Source: Himantopus leucocephalus
Lineage: Eukaryota; Chordata; Aves; Charadriiformes; Recurvirostridae
Direction of reading: 5' to 3'
NCBI GenBank assembly: GCA_003993805.1
Contig: RSEF01000003.1
Span: 109,171,089-109,235,088 of the forward strand
DNA: 64,000 nt
Shown here: positions 12,701 to 24,704 of the stretch, in pieces
How the letters are laid out: every line of letters begins with the position of its first letter
Position numbering within the stretch: the first letter of the stretch is position 1
Position numbers and translations under genes: made by a program
Notes under the pieces: model-generated
The model's input: the letters and a program-made list of their open reading frames with translations, nothing else
Database searches by the model: none
Told to the model about the DNA's origin: nothing

Positions 12701-15700
12701 TTGCCATGTTACCTTTCCTTTGGTAATCATTTGGATGTTTTTCCATCTCAATTCTAAGTTACCCTTCCAGAACATTATTGTAGAAATAAAAGCAGGTTTG
12801 TGTATCTGAAACCGGAGCATTCAGAACTAAAACTTTACTAATTTCTCAAAAAAAAAATTAATGATGTTCTAGTCAAGAATCTGCTTTTGAAGCAATTCCT
12901 TTAATATCCATGCTATCTTTTTTGGTACCAAACTCATGATAGAAGTTTCTGTATGGATATCAAGGTGATCATGCCAAATGAGACGGCTTAATTGTTGCAA
13001 CTTAGTGAAAGTGCATAATGGGAAGACACAAATTTCATGATTAGAGAGTGAATCACTTTCCAACTCAGCATTTGGAAATTTCCCATCCTTAAAAATAATC
13101 CTTTGACCTATTTGCTGTAATCCTTGTCTCTAACAACTTCAACTTCATTTAGCATCCCATTGTATCTGCTGCCTTTCTTTACAGAATCTCTCTTGCTCTT
13201 TTCTCTCTGACGCATTTTGCCCTCTAGCTAATGGCAGTAGCCTTACAGTTTTTATTTTCTTGTTGCCTCTTCTGCCCCTGACTTCTCCCATGCTGTGCTC
13301 TATTCCTGGGAATAATGACCAGTGGTAGTGAGACAGGCTCTTCATTCAAACCCTAGCAATAAAGTTTCATCTATGGCAAAGCTTGCCAAACCCTAATTCA
13401 TATAAATATCGCCTCAGCACTTACAAAGTTTTCAACTAAACCCTATAAATCTTCTCCCTGAGAGCTTGTCTACTATTTGATATAAGCAATGAATCTATAT
13501 GTGTGCCCATTGTGTTATGTAGCTCACTGCCATTGTCTAAGAAATCCAAATAACTGATAACGTGTATGAGTTAGATGCTATATCCATCTCAGCTGGCTGT
13601 AGGTACTTGAAGTGTTTTAGTTAGGAGTTTGATTGCCTTGCATATCTCCTCAAGTCAACAGGGAAAGATGGACATCAGTGGAAACAAATCAACTCGACTA
13701 CAGTTTGAATTGTCCTCTGGAGACCCATTCCTGATTTAATGCCTAAATAAGGTAGGATGAATTTGGATTTATGAGGCTGTTTGATATCCTAATTGGCAAG
13801 TTTGTTGTTGAAATAAATAAATGAAAGATTAGAATCTGTTTATCTCAGTCCTTGAACTGCCTCCCTGTTTCTGAACGGGATGAGCAAACCCTCTGAGTCA
13901 GTCCTGGTGCCTCAATAGAAACTCTGCTGACTAACTAAGCAAGAGGCACAATTCAAACGAAACAAAAAAGCACAAATTAGCAGCTAATTGTTGTGACAAA
14001 TGACCTGCAAGGACATAACAATCATTGCACTATTTGTACAAATAAGAGCTATATGATTTCACTATTGGACTGCTTATTCCAGAGACAGAAATAGTTTCTA
14101 TGCCTAGAAAATTCAGTGGGGGAGTAATATTTCTAGCATATTTTGCATTCAAACTAAATTGTATTTAGTTGAAATGTTTTATCAGACTATGTCAGCTGCA
14201 GTCTATCCCAAACATAGAGACAAAACATACTAGACATCTCCCTTTTTTGTTAGAGTTATTTACAGTCCTTCTGCACATACCCAGAACCACAGTGCTCTGA
14301 GCAAGTCCTGTTTCCCACCCAGGGTTGATTCAGAATTTGCTGTAGTGCAGAAGACGTGATTATGTCTTGTTTAGAGCATATTTAACACATATGGTCAACA
14401 CTTAGGGTCTCAAAAAATGCATGTATGGTCACTTCAGCAAACAAAATCCAAAGAAAAAGATGCAGTCTGTCTTTTTTTTTATAACAACATCACTGTATTT
14501 GGAGCACTCATGCAAGATAAGCTCGGTTGCCACCTCATCCTAGAAATACAACCCTCTCACGCAGCTCAGGCTCTGCTCGTTTCTGAAGTCAAGAATGTGA
14601 CACTATGCAGAAGAGCCTGGACCAAAAAGACTGCATGTAAGCAGCAATATCATAGCACTCATAACGCAGAGTGTGATTTGGCTCTGAGCCCATATTAGGA
14701 TACATTTCTCAAGTGAGCTCCTAATTTCCCAGCTGAGACTAGTTTTCCTTTTTTTTTTCTGCTCCTTTAAAATGCAGTTAGTTTAATTTTAAATCACAGT
14801 GGTTTCAGCAGAGAAGCAGCACTGATTGTTGTCCTTCCCAACAGAGTTTGTTCTGCAAACATGTCTTTGTTCTAGTGGTGGAAAGTCAAACAGCTGCTGA
14901 AGAGAGAAAAAGGAGAACCCCAGCTAGCAGGTCTCTCCTGAGAGGCCTCACCTTTGTTGCCTCTTGTTGCCACTGATACTGGTGTGGCAGCACAAATGCT
15001 TTTCCTCCCCTGCTCTAGTGCAAGTTAAACAGATTAGTATAAACCAGATATTTGAAGCCATAATGAAGTAAAACAGAAGTCCAGCATTGATTCCAGCTGT
15101 ATCCAGTTATGGTTTCAACACCCTGCCTATAAAGGGGAAGCATTTGGGATGCTATCTGTGCAAGTGCATGACAAGTTGTATTGTCCTACTTGAACCCAGG
15201 GAAATGCACAGTGTAAGTGTCCCTTGGGACTGTTGGCTGGTGGCTAGCAGCTAGAAGGTTGTGCTGTGTGCTCACAAAATATATATATAGTTTATACATA
15301 TGTCAATAGAAAGATAAATTGTCCTGAGGCAACAAAACTCTGTGTTAGTTCTATCCCAAACACCACTGTCTGTTGTAAAGGCACTTATAAAATCCAGTGG
15401 AAAGTGATGACATGATTGAATTCAGACCAGAGAGTTTAATGGATGAAGTTGCAGTTTGGAACTAAAGCTTCCCTAATGCAGAAGAACTGAGAACACCTGA
15501 GAGCAATTAATCCTTCTGAGCCAACTTTAATTTAATGTCAGAAGGAATGCATACCTTGATATTTACTGTGCCAACACCTAAGCAGGTCCCCAGTGGCAAG
15601 ACAGCATTTCCAGTCATCATAAAACAAAGTTTAATGATTCTAAATACTTCCAAGAAGTTGACTGGGTCAGCTAAAAAATTGAATCTATCTGTGATATATA

Positions 15701-15980
15701 TCACTATGAGATTAAAAAAATTATCAATATATCTTTATGAGCCATGTATAATAAAGAAGGGGAGTGGGGGAGGAATTCAGGGTCTTTCCTTGCTGTGACA
15801 GCAAGGACGAGAGCGACCAGCAGCTTATTCTCTTTCCTCACAAATTCATTAATCTTAATTTGTAACTTCTTGTATGAGAAGGAAGAAACATTTTTTGGTG
15901 ATGGGAAACTACTATCTTTGCCATGTTCTTGTATATGAAGTATTATGCTCCAGCCCACAGAACATCCTCAATTCAAGATA
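3724..15980. other. Long intergenic stretch, nothing coding recognised
   Basis: About 12 kb of AT-rich DNA. Open frames are short (up to about 110 codons), overlap on both strands and have no recognisable similarity. The visible structure is simple sequence: TTCATTCATTTATTCATTCA near 5077-5096, an A run with an N gap at about 8828-8888, and small A/T tracts. I cannot exclude conserved non-coding elements. Confidence 0.5.
8828..8888. other. Assembly gap of 21 Ns inside a poly-A run
   Basis: Ns occupy 8849-8869 with about 20 A residues on each side. The true length of the A run is unknown. The open frame translated through it on the minus strand is meaningless. Confidence 0.95.
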
Positions 15981-15984
15981 ATCC

Positions 15985-16455
15985 CTTTTGGAGCAGGTCC
16001 AGAGGAGGCCCATGAAAACAATCAGATGGCTGGAACACCTCTCCTGTGAAGAAAGGCTCAGAGAGTTGGGGCGGTTCAGCGTGGAGAAGAGAAGCCTCCA
16101 GGGAGACCTTACTGTGGCCTTTCAATATACAAAGAGGGCTTATAAGAAAGATGGAAAGAGACTTTTTACCAGGGCCTGTAGTGACAGGACAAGGTGTAAT
16201 GGTTTTAAACTGAAAATGGGGAGCTTTAGATCAGATATAAGGAAGAATTTTTTTATGATGAGGGTGGTGAGACTCTGGAACATGTTGCCCAAAGAAGTTC
16301 TGGATGCCCCATCCCTGGAAGTGTTCAAGGTCAGGTCGGACGGGGCTTTGAGCAACCTGATCTACTGAAAGATGTCCCTGCCCAAGGTGGGGGCATTGGA
16401 CTAGAAGATCTTTAAAGGTCCTTTTCAACCCAAACCATTCTGTGATTTTATGAAA
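15985..16455 (+). mobile_element. CR1 3' end, last part of ORF2 plus 3' UTR
   Basis: A 5'-truncated CR1 copy. An open frame at 15988-16368 reads the C-terminal tail of the CR1 polyprotein: VQRRPMKTIRWLEHLSCEER, then LRELGRFSVEKRSLQGDL, later FRSDIRKNFF and RLWNMLPKEVLDAPSLEVFK. The 3' UTR follows with GATGTCCCTGCCC and GGTCCTTTTCAACCC, ending near TTCTGTGATTTTATGA. The tail frame is still open, suggesting a moderately young copy, but there is no polymerase domain. Confidence 0.88.
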
Positions 16456-19400
16456 CATCACCAATGTTGATGCAAGTTATACTTCCGGCTTTAGTTCACT
16501 TGGAGTGAAGCCTGTATGTCCAATCTTCATGATGACCTTGAGCACTGCCCTCCGGCAGAGAAGGGAACCCACAACACTTCATCACACACTGTCCTCTGTA
16601 CCCCCTACAGGGAGGACATCTAAGCCAACAGGGAGAAGATAAACTTCTTTAATGGATGGAGTTTTTTCTCTGCTCCTCCTGCTAAAACCAAGCCTTGAAG
16701 AGTGAAGATACTGAAGAAGGGCAACACACTTCCAGTGGATCCACGGACCTGGTGCTTCTCCTCTGTCCTACGGAAACTACCTCAAAGGCTATGAACAGCA
16801 TCCATTGAAATATCTTTTGAAACTTGACCTTTGCAGAGGGACAAAGTCAGTGTTAAACACTAGATGTGGCCGTGGTTTGGGGTCCTTTTGCTATTACCGC
16901 TTTCTTCTTCTGTCCAATTTATGCCTCAATGAATTCCCGCCTGTAACTGCTCAAACCTTTCTCTGGTGACTTACACCTGGTTGGACTTTGACATGTGCTA
17001 ACAGCTTCTTTTTTAATCAGGCAGTGAAATGTGGAGAACTGAATAAAAAATCCTGCCTGTACAGCTGGGCAATAGGGGAGTAATAACTCCCTCCTGGATG
17101 CAGCAGCCTGCCGCTATGTGAAACGTGCACCTATCTCCCTCAGAGCACTTCTTTCAGATTTACCTGGAGAAATACTCCAAACAAACATAAAGGAGCAGCA
17201 GTCATTGTTTATATAAAATTTTTGCATTTACAAAAGTATTTCTGTTATGTTAACAAAATTAACAAGTTTTCCTGCAGTCAGCTGAGGAAAGTGAGGCACT
17301 CCTGCCCTGATTCAGCTTTCAGACCAGTACAAAAAAGCAGTAATGTCATGCCACTTATCTTTTTGGCATCAGAAAAGTAGCATACAAAGGCTGAGGCCAA
17401 TGAAGTCAGTAATGATCCTAGCAGCCACTCGGTCTATTGATTTAAAATGGGCTTAAAATATCCTTTTAAAAGGGCCTTCTGGATTACTTATTAAGCACAG
17501 ACAAACTGGAGATGACTGCCTGTGGTAATACTTGCAGCAGTCTTGAAGTGTAGTGCCAGGCATTTCAAGTCTAACAGTTAAATAACATAATGCGTGTCTG
17601 AAATATGTCACTGAATTTGTACAGGATGCCAAATAACTTGTGATCTTCAGCATTGTCACATCACTACACTACTATTGCTTTGGTACGTGGTAGCACTTTC
17701 CATACACGTAGCTGAAAGCTATAGTTCCAAAATGCCCACCTCAATCAGAATGTTAATTGCAAAATCAGTCTGAAGTTTTACAGGGTAGGCTGACTGAAAC
17801 TATGAATTTGCAGAAACAACCACTTCGTAAAATGGGAGTAATTTCCTTTTCAACTTTCAATTTTCAATTAACATATGGGCAGAAGGATTGCTGTATGCTT
17901 GTCTATGCCCATCGAATAGATAGGTCTGAATTGCCCTATATTTCCATAAAGACATTTGCATTTGTTCTTGGCTTGAATTTGAAGTCAGAATCGAACTCCA
18001 TCTAAATATTCTAACTCCTGGAAAGATTACAAATATTCAGTTAAACTTTCTGCACTAAGCAAAGTTTTGCTACTGCACGTTAGTCTTTGTCTCTTATTAT
18101 TTTGGGGAGTAATCAAAATCTGTAAGAATGGCAATAGTTTAAGAGAAGGAAGTCGGTCTGGTTCATGTCTGGTCTTATAACCTACATGAAGTACAAGAGA
18201 TCCCAGCAAATCTGCAGAGAAAGCATACAGTAACCAGGGATCTGGGCTCAGATGTCTTGACAGATATGAAGATGCTGTTTGCCTGGCCTGAAGAGTGAGG
18301 TTTCTGGCTAGTTTTGAGAGAATGAAAAAAAAATTATATACCTTAATCATACCAGAATCATTCTGAATCTTAGCAGTTCCTACCTTCATCTGGAGGTCTC
18401 CAGCCCATAAGTCATCAATGGAAGTCTCAAAAATATATGGGAACATAAAAACTTTTCTGGGAAGAGGTGGGAGCTATCACTCATAGCTCATAAGTAAGTC
18501 AGGAGTGCTAGACCAAGGTATTGGCCGCTTTTTTAATTGCTTTTGCTTTCAGACTTGTCAGCAGTGACATCATCTGAACGATGATGAGTAAGACTGTTTT
18601 ATCCGAGTTCTACCACCTGTAGGCAACCCTACCACTCCAGAGCAGCCTACATCTGACTTTCCTTACCATGGTGTTACCTGGAACCTTCCTTGGACCATGG
18701 CTCTATCTCTGTGAAGGAGTCCCTGGGAATTTAATACTTGTGAATTCCTAGACACGTCATGGATACTTAATAACAACATTAACAAGTGCTGGGACTATGT
18801 GAGAAGTATGTTAGTTCAGCCTATGTTACAATAAGTCTGCAGATTCCATGAAAAAAAGTGTAACTTAAATTCCATACATCATAAAATTCATTTATGTTCT
18901 CCAAATGCATTTAGGATGATTTAAATACTAACCACTTTACAATCTTAAAGTATGCAGAGGTTCCACTTTGAATTCTGAGATCAATAAAAATTAACTATGT
19001 TTAGTGCCACTATAGCCCAGAAGCTTTTGAGACATAATGTTCATTAAAAAAGGAAGTCAGAAGTTTACCGAAGGAAGTTTATTAAAACTGTCATATCTCA
19101 CTAATGCAATTTGCTTATCAGCTTTTCACCAAGCTTTTAATTTTCTAGAACAAACAAATATATCGGCAAGATCAATTTCAGTTTGGCCATTTAAATAGGC
19201 AAGCTTAAAAACCAGGCTCAAACGGAAATCATTTGCAACTTTAACTGCAGAGTGTATCATTAGAGTGTCCTCTAGGCAAAAGAGTCTGTCTTATATCAAC
19301 ATGATGTACGATGCTAAATCGTTGGATTTCAGTTCACAGGGGAAGGTATTCCTCACTGCAGTGATGGGCCCTGAGACAAATGTGAGTTTAGTACGTGTTT

Positions 19401-19700
19401 AATTTTTAATTCTCCCTATCAAGAATGTGAAACAGATAAAATAAAACTCTATTATGACTGGTAGAGTGGAATCTTCATTTTAAATAGCCCCTTAATACAT
19501 TAACCGGAGGAGAAACAAGATAACTTGATGACTTCGTGTAGAAGTACTTGTTAGTGTCCAAAGCTTGTCTAATAGCAGCTCATTCTTACGTCACTGTTGT
19601 TCTTGGAATGACACTTAGGTCACTGCTATCTGCTACAAGTTAAAAAATGCTTACTCTCTGAGAACAGCTTTGGCCTGCATGGGTTTTACATTTTTTGATT
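16456..19700. other. Intergenic, nothing assigned
   Basis: No gene is recognised. The 139-codon minus-strand frame at 18027-18446 has no family resemblance and no splice or repeat context to support it. Confidence 0.45.
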
Positions 19701-19701
19701 G

Positions 19702-19725
19702 TTTTTTTTTTTTTTTTTTTTNTTT
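19702..19725. repeat. Poly-T run with a single N
   Basis: A homopolymer T run contains one N at 19722, an unresolved base in a homopolymer. Confidence 0.9.
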
Positions 19726-20041
19726 AAATCTGCATTCAGGCATCACTGTATAATTTTCTTTATTGCCAGCTTCTTCACATTCTGACTGTCTTTAAATGCC
19801 TGCCCCTGTATCCTCTGCATTGCAGACAGTTGCTGTAGATTGTATTGATTTTAACTGATGCCGGTGGATTGGTTTGCCTTAGTCCCCAGTATAAATTACA
19901 GAAATGTCATCCATGCCCTGTAAAATATTTGGCATAACATTTCTCCATACATAAATACAAGAAGAAAAACATTTATATGAGCAGTAATATCAGAAAACAC
20001 ACATTTTTTTCTTCTTCTTTATTGTATTTATTGTAGTTGCC

Positions 20042-20265
20042 TCAGCTTTCGTCATCCTTCTTATCCAGTTTCACATGAAACAGTTTCTTCATATGATAAG
20101 CCGCATCTAGTGATGAAAGAGGCTGCATTTTAATAGGTTTGTTGTTTAAAATGTTAAAGCCTTCAGCCTTCAGGGGCAATCGGCCTAGTTTTAGCAATTT
20201 TCTTGAGGGTCTGCTGAAACTGGTCATATCTTCTGTTAGGGAAACCATTGGTAGCAGCTATAGCA
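20042..20265 (-). other. Exon-like open frame with nearby AATAAA, unrecognised
   Basis: On the minus strand an acceptor-like tract ending GCTATAG at about 20266 is followed by an open frame from about 20264 to TGA at 20042. Two AATAAA signals occur within 30 bases after the stop. A second frame in the same stretch, ending at 20163, reads NGFPNRRYDQFQQTLKKIAK and also looks protein-like. I recognise neither. It may be a terminal exon of a non-coding or lineage-specific transcript, an old retrocopy, or chance. Confidence 0.15.
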
Positions 20266-20269
20266 AAGT

Positions 20270-22620
20270 AAATTTTAAAGACCCAGTGAAATTCATTTCC
20301 AAGGTAGAGGTATTACATATACCTGTGCTGGACACTTGCTTTATCTTGACTTAAACTTGAAAAGAACTGTTTCATTTATTCACAGTCTTCATTTTAGATG
20401 CTCTTTATCCTTGAAGAAATGAGCAACATGGGAAACATGCTATCTCTCAGTATGTGAGACCGAATCACAACAATCAGCCTAATTTTATAATACTTTCCAT
20501 AAGAGTAGACACATGCATTTTAATTTTCCTTTCCAATAGACCGTGCAGAATGCATTATTTTTCTTCAGATACATCTAACTCTTCAGTGACCACAAAAATC
20601 TCTGCCACACTCAATGTAAGTAACACTTTACTCATGTCAGATATATGGGGCAGAACGCAGGTTTCAAAATGCACTTTAAGCAGCTGGCTAAACCTCATCT
20701 CCTGAGCTGTTTAGCTTCTTTTTTTTTTTTTTAGCTTAAAGCACTAAAAAAGTACCTCTGTGCACGTCAAGCCACCTTACTGTGAGTGAGTGGATATAAG
20801 CTCAGGCCCAAGGTCCCAGAATGAACAAACATCTCCCTCAGGTGCCTCTGGGATTTGATCTGCAAAGTTTCTCAGACCATATCGGATGCTGACAGAAGCC
20901 AACACCTTGCAGGACACATTTGCGACAGCACTATCCACCTTTTACCCTGCCATTTCTGTGTAAAGTGGGATGAATTCTGGTTTTAATCCTTACAGGATCA
21001 AACCTCCATCTCCTAACCACAACAGGTAGCTATTCTGGAAGGTAGAACAAGGGTGGAGGAATGATATCCTGCTCCTCCCTGCTGAAACGGTCTCACCACA
21101 AGAAACTAGCTCCAAATTTCTTTAGGCCATTGTGACAATAAGTAAAATTATGATTAGGGGATTCACTTGGGGGCACAGAGCTGTGTCCTGGACCACTTTC
21201 AGAAAACTATTTGTGCATTTTCGTATTAAACATAAAAATAATTCTAGAAACAGGAACTAGACCCAAACCCATCAATGGGTCCCTTTCAGCTGAGTGCCTA
21301 CTGGCCAAATTATTAAAAAAGAAAATCCTTCTAAACCCTTTCTTTCTGGCCCAGTGAGCTCTGTGAGCGACCTGTCTTCCTACATGTAAAAATGGCCTCC
21401 TCAAGGGCTGGGAAACTCTCACTCTTAAGGTACTTTCAAGTGAGATAGGAAAGGTTGATTTAAACCTAAGGCAAAACAACAAACTGAAATGTTCTAATTA
21501 TCTGAGTTCTGTATTTATGTAAGTGTATATATGTAAAGGTATGTGTCACTGCATTCAGATGTACATTTATTGAGCTGTGGGGAAAGTAAGAGTTGGTCTC
21601 TGGGATCCTGTCAACATATCGTGTCAGCAGTCACACGTACCTTTCCTCCTTCAGCCCTGCTGACTACCTTCTTGTAGATAAAATATTTCCTGCACACTTG
21701 CTTCCAGAAGGAAATTGTGAGTACCTCTTCCCAGGCTGTGGAGCAAAAAGGAAAAAGGTGCTCTGTAAACCCATGTGAGATCTGAAACCAAAAAAAAGGA
21801 CAAAGACCTAAAAGGTGCCCTTGTTGTCAGCTTTTTCTCACCAGCTCTAGGTGGTTTTGCTCAGCATCATAACTGGTTTGGGACTATTTTGATGTAACAT
21901 TTGATAGGAAAAATTAGAAATAGAGTTTCTTTGAAAGAAAGATTAAATAACGCTCTTCTGAGGGGAGTTTTAACATTTGACCAGGGCCTTTGCAAGCCCA
22001 AAAAACAGTTTTTACAAAAAAAATGCAATAGTTCTCTGTAACTGCTAAGTTGTAAACTTTTACCTAGCTGCCTTAAATTTCTTCCACTGTGATTTCCAGG
22101 GGGAGAATGGATTCAGCAGCACCCAGTGACCCAGTGAGATTTCAGGAATTCAGGCAAGTTCAGTCGGGTGGCTCCCGGCAGTTGACTGGTTTGGTTAGCA
22201 TTTTCACAGCACTTAAAGAAAAATGCTAAGTCTGAATAAGCTGATTTGTGAGCTTCAGGTCAGCCAGACTTACAGAATTGCCTCACATTTTCCTTAAGGC
22301 GACCACCAAAGATACCAGGGAGCTCTGAATCTCAGATGCTGTTTGAGCTGAATGAAAACTAACACAAATTCACTTTTCAGGTGCAGGACACAGCTGTGCT
22401 CAGTGAGACCAACTAAAATAAAAGCAAACTCTTCTCCTGTTCTCCTTGTCTTTCTTATCCTTGTTTTCAACGTGTTTGGCATGAAAAAGCTCTATGCAGT
22501 CCTATGAAAGTCTCCCTGCTATCACCTTGAAGCCTGATCATGTGCCCACTCCTCTAAGAAATCTCACAGCTTCTCCTCCTGCAGCACAATTGCCCCCTAT
22601 GTGGTCTCTGCCTCTCCCTC
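20270..22620. other. Intergenic, nothing assigned
   Basis: No supported coding or repeat feature. Short overlapping frames only. Confidence 0.45.
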
Positions 22621-22624
22621 CGTC

Positions 22625-23078
22625 AGCTCCAGAAGTGCTGGAGCGTGTCCAGAGAAGGGCAACGAAGCTGGTGAGGGGTCTGGAGCACAAGTCTTATGAG
22701 GAGCAGCTGAGGGAACTGGGGCTGATTAGCCTGGAGAAAAGGAGGCTCAGGGGAGACCTTATCCCTCTCTACAACTACCTGAAAGGAGGTTGTAGCGACC
22801 TCTTCTCGCTAGTAACAAGCAACAGGACAAGAGGAAACAGCCTCAAGTTACACCAGGGTAAGTTTAGATTGGATATTAGGAAAGAGTTCTTCACAGAAAG
22901 GGTTGTCAAGCATTGGGACAGGCTGCCCAGGGAAGTGGTGGAGTCACCATCCCTGGACGTATTTAAAAGATGGGTCGATGCAGTGCTGAGGAACATGGTT
23001 TAGTGGTGGTTTTGGCAGTGTTAGGTTGATGGTTGGACTCAATGTCCCTTCCAACCTAGACAATTCTGTGATTCTAAG
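22625..23078 (+). mobile_element. CR1 3' end, last part of ORF2 plus 3' UTR
   Basis: The frame starting within 22494-23003 enters CR1 at about 22630, reading [20 protein letters not shown] and then [21 protein letters not shown], and ends in the [14 protein letters not shown] region. The 3' UTR has GGTTTAGTGGTGG and GATGGTTGGACTC, ending AATTCTGTGATTCTAAG. This is a different 3' subfamily from the copies at 16, 43 and 62 kb. The codons before about 22625 are not CR1, so the longer frame is a chance fusion. Confidence 0.9.
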
Positions 23079-24633
23079 TTTCTCCTTTCCACCAACGCTC
23101 AATGTCTCCCCAGGAAAAAGCAACCTCACCTTTGTCTAGGGAGCTTCTCCTGAGGGCAGCAGCCACGGAAAGGTAAGCTGGGGCCTCCCCGGCTGCCCAG
23201 ATGGTGCCATGATGCCAGACCAGCTCAGACACTGCACCAAGGATAAAACACCAATAAAAAGTGAAACACTAACCATTGCTCTTGGGCTGAAGCAGTGACG
23301 ATACACCAGCTTGAGTTAGCAGCATAAATTCAATCTGTGATTGTCCCCTAGCGTTAAACTTGAACTTTTAAGACAACCTTAAAAACAGCTAGTTGCTTGT
23401 AATAAATAATAATTTACTATTATTTTGAGCCCGAGTTGAGGCCCCTCCTTGTTATACAATGCTGACATGCCCCTTGCGTTCAGAGGTTTTACTTTTTGGC
23501 TGAAATGTTAAGTCAGCGCACTTCTATCCCTTAATGCTCTTCTGTTCCTTAATGTTCATTCATTAATTCTTTAATGCTCAAGTACTACCTCTTTAAAAGT
23601 AAGGTTTTTGCCGCAGTGCCCTGGCCAGACACCAATTTGGAGCTCGGAAAATTTTGCCGAACTCAACTGGAGCTTCTGCAGGCTACGATGTGATTACTTG
23701 CTGTCTCAAACTGCTGTGTGGTGCTCCTCGCCGTAGTTCACAGCCAGCTGCTCTTCAGTGACGCTGGTAATTCCCTGCGTCAGTGTGAATTCACAACACT
23801 GCAACACTGCAGGGAACCGTACGGGATGTGTATGTGAGTGCGCGTGTGCGTCTGCAGTAGGTACAACATCTAAAATGTTGTCTCGGAGTAAGAGGGATCT
23901 GATAGAGCCAGTAAGTCCTCTTTCAAATTAGTTTTACAGAAGCAGAAGAAAAAAAACCCTTGGTTTGAAATGTACAGAAAGTTCCGATGAAAGGTATTCA
24001 GTCCTCACACAATTACCTTTTGGCTGACCGTTGCAAATTTTAGTGAATGAATATTAATGACTGTCCAGCACAAAAGCAATTTAACGAGAAAAACTTACTT
24101 AATGCAGTATCTTGGCTACTGGAAATCTATTTCCTAGTTGCCTAACAAACCTATTTGCTAAATTTTAGAGTAAAAACACAAATGTAAATTTAAGGTTTAC
24201 ATGTTATAATGGGATTTTTGTTACAGATCATGCTAAACTGGGAGCTTCAAGTTGAAATATGCTTCTTTTAAGAGAGACTCAGATTATTTCATTCAAACCA
24301 CAATTAGACTTTGCTTGGTTTACAAATATTGTTTCCCGTCATCATCATTTCTGATTAGTTTCATTTTCTCAATCATATAACCAAAATCGCAGTACCCCGA
24401 AATAATTTTCCCCTCAAGGTATTATTAGAGGATTTTATGATACCGTTATTTATGCAGGAATTATCATTAATAACTTTTGCCGTGTTTTCATTATATATTC
24501 TTTATGCTTTAATTACAAGAATAACTAAGAGTTTACAGTTAAAACACAGCTAATGCTGGTTTCACTCTGTTACAAAATCAGTGGCAGCGAAGAGCAGCCT
24601 AGAAGAAAACATCAGTTATTCTGATTACACGTC
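23079..24633. other. Intergenic, AT-rich, nothing assigned
   Basis: No gene recognised. A short GT-rich stretch of alternating TG/CG units lies at about 23825-23852. The AT-rich part at 23.9-24.6 kb has few simple repeats and could include conserved non-coding sequence, which cannot be judged from one genome. Confidence 0.45.
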
Positions 24634-24704
24634 GGGCCTGATCCAAAGTACACAGACTAAATTATTGATGTCCTACTGACTTCAAGAGGCTTTGAATCAG
24701 ACCC
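24634..24704. repeat. Short inverted-repeat element (MITE-like hairpin)
   Basis: GGGCCTGATCCAAAG at 24634-24648 is matched by the reverse complement of CTTTGAATCAGACCC at 24690-24704, with 13 of 15 positions pairing. The centre holds TACTGACTTCAAGAGG, like the TTGACTTCAATGGG core of a palindromic repeat I know as common in turtle, crocodile and bird genomes. It is probably an old decayed copy of that element. Confidence 0.5.

Noticed and set aside
18027..18446. 139-codon minus-strand frame
   Set aside because: No protein family features; the length is within chance for 64 kb of six-frame translation.
22494..22624. N-terminal part of the 169-codon frame at 22.5-23.0 kb as a host gene
   Set aside because: Only the portion from about 22625 matches CR1. 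The earlier part is chance open sequence fused to it.
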